From the NCBI GenBank assembly GCA_032622095.1, contig CP136067.1, positions 181,014,556 to 181,078,555 on the forward strand: a DNA stretch of 64,000 bases, read 5' to 3'. The notes under the pieces were generated by a model. It was given only the letters and a program-made list of their open reading frames with translations. It was not told the DNA's origin and made no database searches. Positions 27,601 to 36,600 of this stretch are shown here, in pieces; position 1 is the first letter of the stretch; each line of letters opens with the position of its first letter. This DNA is from Siphonodentalium dalli. Taxonomy: Eukaryota; Mollusca; Scaphopoda; Gadilida; Siphonodentaliidae. The translations under genes were made by a program, and so were the position numbers.

Positions 27601-30600
27601 CTTCTTAGCTGCCTTCTCAGCTTCCTTTTGTTGCTTTTTCAGCCCCTTTTTAGATATAGGTTTACCATCAGCACTGGAAAACAATAGCAATTTTTATATT
27701 CTCTGATCCATAGCAGGTTAGCATCACTAAATTCACCCTCTGGGGACCTCATTCTGCTTAGGCCTATTTTCTTTGGAAAGTGTCTTTATTTATATCAAAT
27801 TAACAAGTTAATTGGTTTCTTTATGGTAAATTATCCAAAACAGATTAATTTTGAATCTCAAAAGGTACAGCTATGCTCTAATTAATCAACCCTCCTTAAC
27901 GAGGTTGACCACGGTACCGGTATTACCGCGGTACTCAACCGAGTTCATACGATCAACCGCGGTCAATTAAGCCACCGCGGACCATGGTACAGTAATGCTC
28001 TAAGTAATCGACTTCTTAACCACAGCAGAATTATGGGTAACTTTTCAGGATTTAGTCGGAAATATGGCTTGTTGCCATTCATCTGAAAGCTCTCGGGGAG
28101 AGCTATCCGATGAATGGCAACAGGCCATATTTCCAACTAAATCCTGAAAAGTTACCAATAATTCTGCTGTGGTTAAGAAGTTGATTACTTAAAGCATTAC
28201 TGTACCATCTCACAATCCTGGTTAGACCGTATTCTTCATTCATCGCAGAAGTTGGTCAGTGACCAACTTTGTATGTTGAATAAACTGTAAACAATTTTGA
28301 AATGTTTAGTGTTTAGTTAACTTGAAAATAAAGATACCCCTGATGGTGTAGACGTGAATTGAAAATGGCGCCGGTCGAACGCTGATGTGTTTAAATTTTT
28401 TTAGATTGAATTTGGCCATTATTACGGATGCAAAAAAAATTAAACGCGGTGGTAATTTGCTTGGTTATCACAGTAAGATTACTGATGGATACCATATGTC
28501 AACTGCTAGCATTTTCGGTGATACCATTTGACTGTGGTTGACTGGAGGTACGACCGCGGTCATTACTGGCCTACAACCTTGTTAAAGAGGTTGATTAATT
28601 AGAGCATGATGATGATAGTTATGTACATGTACATTTATAGATGTATATAAAGCCGTGGTGAGTTGTTGAGTTTATTGTTTGTTTGTCGATGTGATAGTCA
28701 TATCCAACTAATGAATGTAAATTCCTATTACGTTTTTCATGATAGTGTCCAAAATTGACAGAGGCATGTAAATCACATATCGATCTATGATAAACGAAAC
28801 AAGCAGTGGCAGATGGCGGTATCCCCCGCCGAAATGTGCAGTTGGGGAAGTGCATTGTCAATAATGTTTGCGTTCTCTGCCGAAATGTGCAGTTGGGGAA
28901 GTGCATTCTCAACAAGAGGTGGGATTTTGTCAAAAAGCCTGGCTTGCAAACTCATTTTAGGACTGACATTTGTGGAAATTAGCCATATGACGTCGTCCAT
29001 TTGCACTAAAAATAATAAACAAAGTCCAATAACTCTGCTGAAAATATCCGGGCGGACCTGGTTTGCGAACTCGTTCTAGATACTAGTCATGTGAACTCAT
29101 ATACCAAAAATCTTTGAAATCCGTTGACATTTGTGGAAATGAGCCCTGTGACGTCGTCAATTTGCACACAAAAAAATAAATAAAGTCCAATAACTCAGCT
29201 GAAAATATCGACTTCGAACAAGTTCATCTCAACGATGGCGGTCGCACATGGGTCGATTCGAAGTCTCTGGGTGAAAATGGAGATGTGTTCTCTTTAATAT
29301 TTACAAGCTGTATAACCACAGACTACAATCGATGCAATCAGGTTCCTCTTTCGGTGTCCGTTTCGGAGTTATATCGTCCGGTTTGATAGCACAAAATACA
29401 CTGTTTTCGAATGTCATTCTCTTTCTCAAGAATTGACAAGTTACTGAATCCGATTTTTGGCGCATTAATTAGAATGGTTTTTCGTCACAAGAACAAAACA
29501 ATGATCGGATTGCCAGATCACAATTTTACTGGGTGCATACAAAATTCAAGATGTGTTGATAAAAATCTTATAAATGTTGTCTCACATTCAATTATGTGAT
29601 TTAATCGCTCGTTTCATATATATAAAACCCAGAAATATCATTTACATCTAAATATTAACTCAAGTAATAGTTCTCTTCCCCATAAACATGCAAGATTTGC
29701 GATCGAAAACTCGGAAAGTTTGTGCTGATTGTTAGCAAGTGCAGGGCTTTGTATTTTTTTCCATACATATAATCGCAATTTACAACAGATATAAAACACA
29801 AAATGAAGCCCATGGAATGACTTTGCATGAACAGGATGTTGTATTGTGGTATGTTAAGATATATTACATATAGAATACCTTTACTTTGTCCATAGTATGC
29901 ACAATTTGAATTCCACATGCCATGCATGATTAACTAACTGATAAGCTACATACTATGATATAGATACCAACACTAACTAGTAATCAACAGAAAACCGACT
30001 TGCCACTTCAAATTTTCTGGTTACAAAACGTCCAACAGAACATCGAAAATGGGCCTGTGATAACACAAAATTTCCATTCATGGGGTGTAAGGTCCACTCA
30101 TGGGGTGTTAGGTCCATTCATGGGGTGTAAGGTCCACTCATGGGGTGTTATGTCCATTCATGGGGTGTTAGGTCCATTCATGGGGTGTAAGGTCCACTCA
30201 TGGGGTGTTAGGTCCACTCATGAATATTCCCAGCTCAAAATTGTGCTTGGTTTCAGGGGGTGTGAACTTCAGTTTGAAATAGGGTCCTGACATTTCCCAA
30301 CAAAGACCCTGAAGCCAACTAATAAATTACTCATCTCTCCCCCGCGCCCCCTAAAATGTTAACTGTCAACTAATAAATTACTCATCTCTCCCCCTAGTCC
30401 AAGTCTTCTCGTACTAAAACTAGCTAAGATTTTGGGATGGAGATGCTAGCATCTCCATCCCAAAATCTTAGCTAGTTTTAGTACGAGAAGACTTGGACTA
30501 CTCTCCCCCGTGCCCCCTACAACAACTCATCTCTCCCCCGCATCCCCTACAATGTTAACTGTCAACTAATAGGTTATTTATCTCTCCCCCATGCCCCCTA

Positions 30601-33600
30601 CAACTCATCTCTCCACCACTCCCCCTACAACGTTGACTGTTCCCCGCACCCACTACAACATTAACTGTCCACTAACAAATTACTCATCTCTCCCAAGTGC
30701 CCCCTACAACGTTAACTGTCAATTAATAAATTACTCATCTCTCCCCCGTGCCCCCTACAACTTTAACTCACCTCTCCCCCGTGCCCCCTACAACAACTCA
30801 TCTCTCCAATGCGCCCCCTACAACAACTCATCTCTCCCCCGCGCCCCTACAACATTAATTCATCTCTCCCCTGTGCCATGCGGACATGTAAACTGTTATC
30901 TGTTTTATATGTTTCCCCTCAATATATCAGTTTAATCACCACTTTGTCGGTTGCTCTGGGTCATTGTATGGTGTTTGATGGTGGTTAGGCATGCCCACAC
31001 GAGACCATAAAAAAATAAAATGAAAAAATAAAATAAATTGAAAAGCCTACCACCGCCCCTATTTTTTTGGGCTCGTTACAGGAAACACGCATTCATTTTG
31101 TTTTGGCCTAATCGGTCGTCAATAATCTACTATAATCGATTAATCGTACCTAATATTAATAACATCAGTGGAAGTATTCCGTAATATGGCCTATTGGCTG
31201 GGTGCTGGCCGCCTGGTTAACTGCACTGTCACTGGTTGTTTGAGGCATCGGCTGATGTAATTTTTACGTTAATAATAAAGTGCATCATAAACCACTGTTA
31301 ATGACTACTCAGTCTCATGGGATCCAAATAAGGCCTAAGAAAAAAAGATGCTTGTTTCCGCTAACCCGACCGACCCTATTTTAAACCCCCGACCCTAAAC
31401 TTTTTATTGCCATTGCAAAAAAAAAAAATGGACCAAAAACAAACACAATTATTTCAATTTTTTTTTTTTTTTCAATTTAGGTCCCAATTCATATCATAAC
31501 AAGATGCAAAACATTAATATATTTATATATATTGCCATAAGAAATTTAAGTTTACAAAAAGATTTAACAGTTGGAATCATACTATACTGTAAAGTATGTT
31601 TGGCTTTATCTAGCTTTCATCTGTGAAAACTTCAAATAGTTTGAGTTCAGGTTTGTTATCATTCAGCCTTCAGACTTTCAATCAAATACAGTACAGGAAC
31701 ATTAACAATTTGATCATATGAACCTGGTTATCCGGTGGGATATCATAATACCAAATGAAAAATTAACATAGAGATTAGTACTATAAATAGTAATTACTAA
31801 CTTAATAGACATTGTTTCTGTACTACATGTAGTATATTATGTATGTGTCTCACTTGAATTTTATAAAATAGCCTATTATATGAATTAGAGTGATAATGGT
31901 AAGTCTCATTTCAAGCAGGATAATCATAGTCCATTGAACCAAAATATATCTGACAATATCTTATAAGCATTTCCAATCCATACATATAAAACAAGAGATC
32001 GAATGTCGATCGGTGCATACCCTCTTAGTGCATACCGCCTGATGTGGGCATATCTATAACTTATGATTGCTATACTCAGACAGATGGACCCAAAAAATCA
32101 GCATTTTCATGTAAACAAAGATGAATAACTATAAAACAAAAAATAAAAACAAAACAGTTGAATGTGCCATTAAATGTCCTCATAGTGGTGAACATTGATA
32201 CAAAATTTCATTGAGATCCGAGCATTACTGTTCAAGTTATGACCTCAGAACAGACGTCGGATGTACCAAACAGCCAACATTTCCAGATAAACAAAGATGA
32301 ATAACTCTAGAATGGAAAAGCGGAACAGAACAATGGAATACTCCTCATAGTAGTGAACATCCATACCAAATTTCATTGAGATCCCAGCACAACTGTTGAA
32401 GTTACGACATGAACAGACACCAGACGGACCAAAAAGCCAATATTTCCAATTAAACAAAGATGTATAAGTCCAGAATGGAAAATTCGAACAAAACGATGGA
32501 ACCCTCTTTTTAATGTCCTCATAGTAGTGAACATCCATACCAAGTTTCATTGAGATCCCAGCACAACTGTTGAAGTTACGACATGAACATACCCCAGACA
32601 GACAAAAAAGCCAACATTCCAGATAAACAAAGATGAAACACTCTAGAATGGAAAATCCGAACAAAACGATGGAACCTTCTATTTAATGTCCTCATAGTAG
32701 TGAACATCCATACCTAATTTCATTGAGATCCGAGTACTACTGTTCAAGTTATGACATGAACAGACATCGGACGGACAGGTGCAAAACAGTATACCCCCCC
32801 CCCCCTTTTTTTGTTAAAGGGGTATAAACAATTTCCAAAGTTATGCTTGAGAAACTTGATCAAATTGACTTCTCAGTAAAATTCAAAATACTGACTCTGC
32901 CCTAGATTAGCTCTAAATGCAATGGATTTTCACAAATTTTCCAGGGTGAGAACCCCCACCATCAGCAGGGGGGGGGGGGGGTCACCCCTCCCAAACCTTC
33001 CTCCGCTCAGGCCTTCAGGTTATGCCTTTGGCATATCATTGCCCAAAAACAGGTGTCCTAAAAAAATACCTAGATCCTTCACTGAATGCGGAGGAGAAGG
33101 TGGTGTTCTGAAGCCATTATTAAGAGATCGGTACAAGACGCCTTGAAGACGGTCACTCCAATATGTGAACAGTGCAGTGGTGCTGGATTGACTCCAGTTG
33201 TTGCCAGACCATATGGGAAATATTATGATTATCAAAGACAATATTAGTATATAGACTAGTATATATGTAAATATTAAAGCATATGTAAGATTGAATTGGA
33301 GTTTATAGTTTCTCTGTCATCTGGGTTAACATGAGTGGGGCTTAGAAGTGCATAGTTTGGGTTATTGACAAGTATTATACAGTTATTCTGAAAGATACTG
33401 AAAAAAAAAATTAAGCCTACCTACCTACCCTAATTTTTTACAGCTCGTTAGCGGAAACAAACGTATTTTTTTGTTAGGCCTAAGCATACCCATATGTTTA
33501 TTAATTTTTGGAAAAGTTGCCGCCCTGTATGGTGCTTATTTGGGTCCGTATGTTTATTTAAAAAGTGGGATTGTAAAGAAGTTTATAATACAGGCCTATC

Positions 33601-36600
33601 AGAATTGTTGGAGCCTTTATTCAGATCAGGAACAGATAATCCAAACATATTGCTTGAAGTCTGTTTTGTAACTCCTATTACAACAAACAGTGCATAATTT
33701 TAGAAATATATATGATTGATCTTATAGCATTTCAGATAGTCTTGCTTCCATGTTGGAAATTGCCACCCTGTACTGTTATTCCGCCCGTACTCTTATTTGA
33801 TTTAGCAGAATTGTCCACCCTGTACTCTTATTCCGTACCGTATGTTTATTTGGACCCCAAGAGTAATGAGCACAGTGTATTGAATACCAGCACAATTCAC
33901 GGCGATGTTATGGTTATAATATTTGTGAGTTCATTAGAATGAATGTAGCAATTAATTTCAGTGTTATGAATAGCCAAATATACAAACAATATAAAAGTAG
34001 GAATGAACGATGGACTGCCGGTGGTTCCTAAAAAAAGGAATTGAATGTTGCGGAAACTATAAGTTTCATCAAACTTCCAGAGCGTGGTTAATAACAATCA
34101 CAAATGTGTGCTCCCACCCGCAAATTGCAGGACTCAGAACAAGCTAAGTATTTGATAATAGTCAGTTTCATTCAGCATTCACCACACGATATGTGATAGC
34201 CTTTACTAGTAACTTCTAAGTATACTTATGCAAACAAAGTACACTCGCAATTACATTGCGGAGAACATCGCTGATTAAAATGCCGTATATATTGGTTCCC
34301 TGGTTTTAGAGAGAATGTCAATCAACTTCCCATTGGTCCAATCAGATTCAAGGGCGAGTGCATTCAGTTCATTGAACACAGTTGACACATTTCAAAGACA
34401 TAGTGCCACTTTTCAAGTATAAATATACAACGACTTCGCCATGTGTTCAAATCTGCAGTGCCGCCAATTTGTAGAATATACAACGACCTGACGAGAAACC
34501 ATGTCGCATCATCAAATGAACTGCCGACTGTTTGCAACATATTAGTAGTACTCATGTTATTGGAATCCATTTGATACACGATCAAAAGATATTAACCACT
34601 CGGTTGTAGATTAATCTGTGTAAAACAAACACGGTATTCAATAATACCCGGCATTTTCTGACGTCCGAAATAAACAATGCAGATTATTCGATGGTAATCG
34701 ATTATCGGACTCATCAACGGTTCATCGATTATACGATTAATCGTGGCACCCCTACCCAAAATCTTTGAAATCCCATTGACATTTGTTCAAGTTAGGACTC
34801 TTACAAATTCGGGACGGATGGACGGACGGACAGAACCCATTCCTATATCCCCCGCAAATTTTAAATTTGGCGGGGGATAACTAGTCCAACAAATTAGACT
34901 ATTCGGATTAATACATATTTTAATATTTGGACATTTACGATTGTATTAATCCTTCTAAGGCCACATAAATGTCCAAATATTAAAATAGGCCTTAATCCGA
35001 ATCGTCTAATTTGTTGGACTAGGGGATAACAAGCTATATATAGCTCATTTTGGATGTGTGATGTTCTGCCCAACCTGTTAAATTTTCCATATGGTCTATT
35101 CAATGTATTTATTTTCTGTAATGTATTTATATGCATATTATACACTATACAGTATAAAGCTGCCCATGTTATCAAAATCATTTAAGGGGATGGCAAAGTT
35201 TGGTCAAGATGGCCACCGCGGATTGCACCCTAACTCCAGATGATCAATAATTACTCACCGGCCATAGAATGGATAAACTTCATATTTTTCACACATAATA
35301 ATCAATAATAAACAAAGATCTTGTCATTAGTAGAGAAATTTTAGCTGTTAGAATTTACTCGCGGTAGAGTGACAAAAAATCATGTCCCCAAACGGCGTTT
35401 CTCCAGTTCCAATGGTTAACTTTTTGCACAAACTGAACAGTCAAAATGGTCCTATAAGAATCTGGCTAGAGACAAGGAGACATCATTTTGATGAAAAACA
35501 AGAACTTTCCCAAATACCCTGCCTGTGAAAATAGTACTGTCATTCTGAATAATGGCAAAATGTCCTCCATTTGCATTGTTTACAATCTTAGGAACTATTT
35601 TTCTTGGTATGGGAGACCATAATATCCTAACATTATTTTGCGATAGCCGATACACATGCCATGGGGGCGGGGCGGCCATGATTACAAACAAACTCATCCG
35701 TCAATACTAGAATACGATTACGAATGGAAATCGATCAGTATAGACAATCGCGCATGGGATCAAGCTTTTGATTATGCCCATCAATATATATGGGTTATAA
35801 GCTATATGATTGTACCTGATAACCGACAATTTCTCAATTAATTTACATTAAAATGTCATTAAACGTATTTTTCTCCACAATGTTTTTATCCCAGTGCACC
35901 AAAATAGAATTGACCGGAAGTGAACTCGCACAAGGAGTCCATCGTAAAATATGACATATTTCGTCAGAATACGGTACTTTCCTATTCATAAATATGTTTT
36001 TATATAGGCTATTTGATTTTAGAATAATACAATATTCTGAAACATGTAAGTTTTCTATTTATGTGATTTGCGTAATAATACGACATCTTGTAATCTCGCT
36101 TTCGACTATAGACTGGAAATTCTAAAAATAAAATATCAACATTTCCATCTGTAAAGTTGTTTAAACAGCACAAAACTGCATAAATCGTGGGTAATAAAGC
36201 AACTAAATTAATTCCAACAACTTAAATAAACTGAAAGCATCGATTTCATATCATAAACTTTCTTGATTGCAGGATCGAATTGCTTTTCTGGTCGATTTTC
36301 ATGTACCTGCCGCGAATTAAAAAATGACAACAACATCATGAACATGTGTTTACAATAGAAATATGGCGACTGGCTCCCAAGAAAAACTGACACGTTTTAG
36401 CGGACGTTTTTCAAACGATACAGTGAACATTAATCGAAAGCATAGCTCCTTGGCTCTTAACGGTATGTCACTTATCATAATGGGCTGCCTAATGATACTG
36501 TTGAAGTTATAGTTTTTCACATTTGAATGCCAAAACAATGGCATAATATTGCAGATATACTCTGTTTCAAAGTCATTTTTCTGGTACAAAAAGCTTTTTA

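Noticed and set aside
30000-30935. Two plus-strand frames with repeated HSWGV and PPTT/APYN residues
   Set aside because: Pure read-through of minisatellites; no start context, splice sites or domains.
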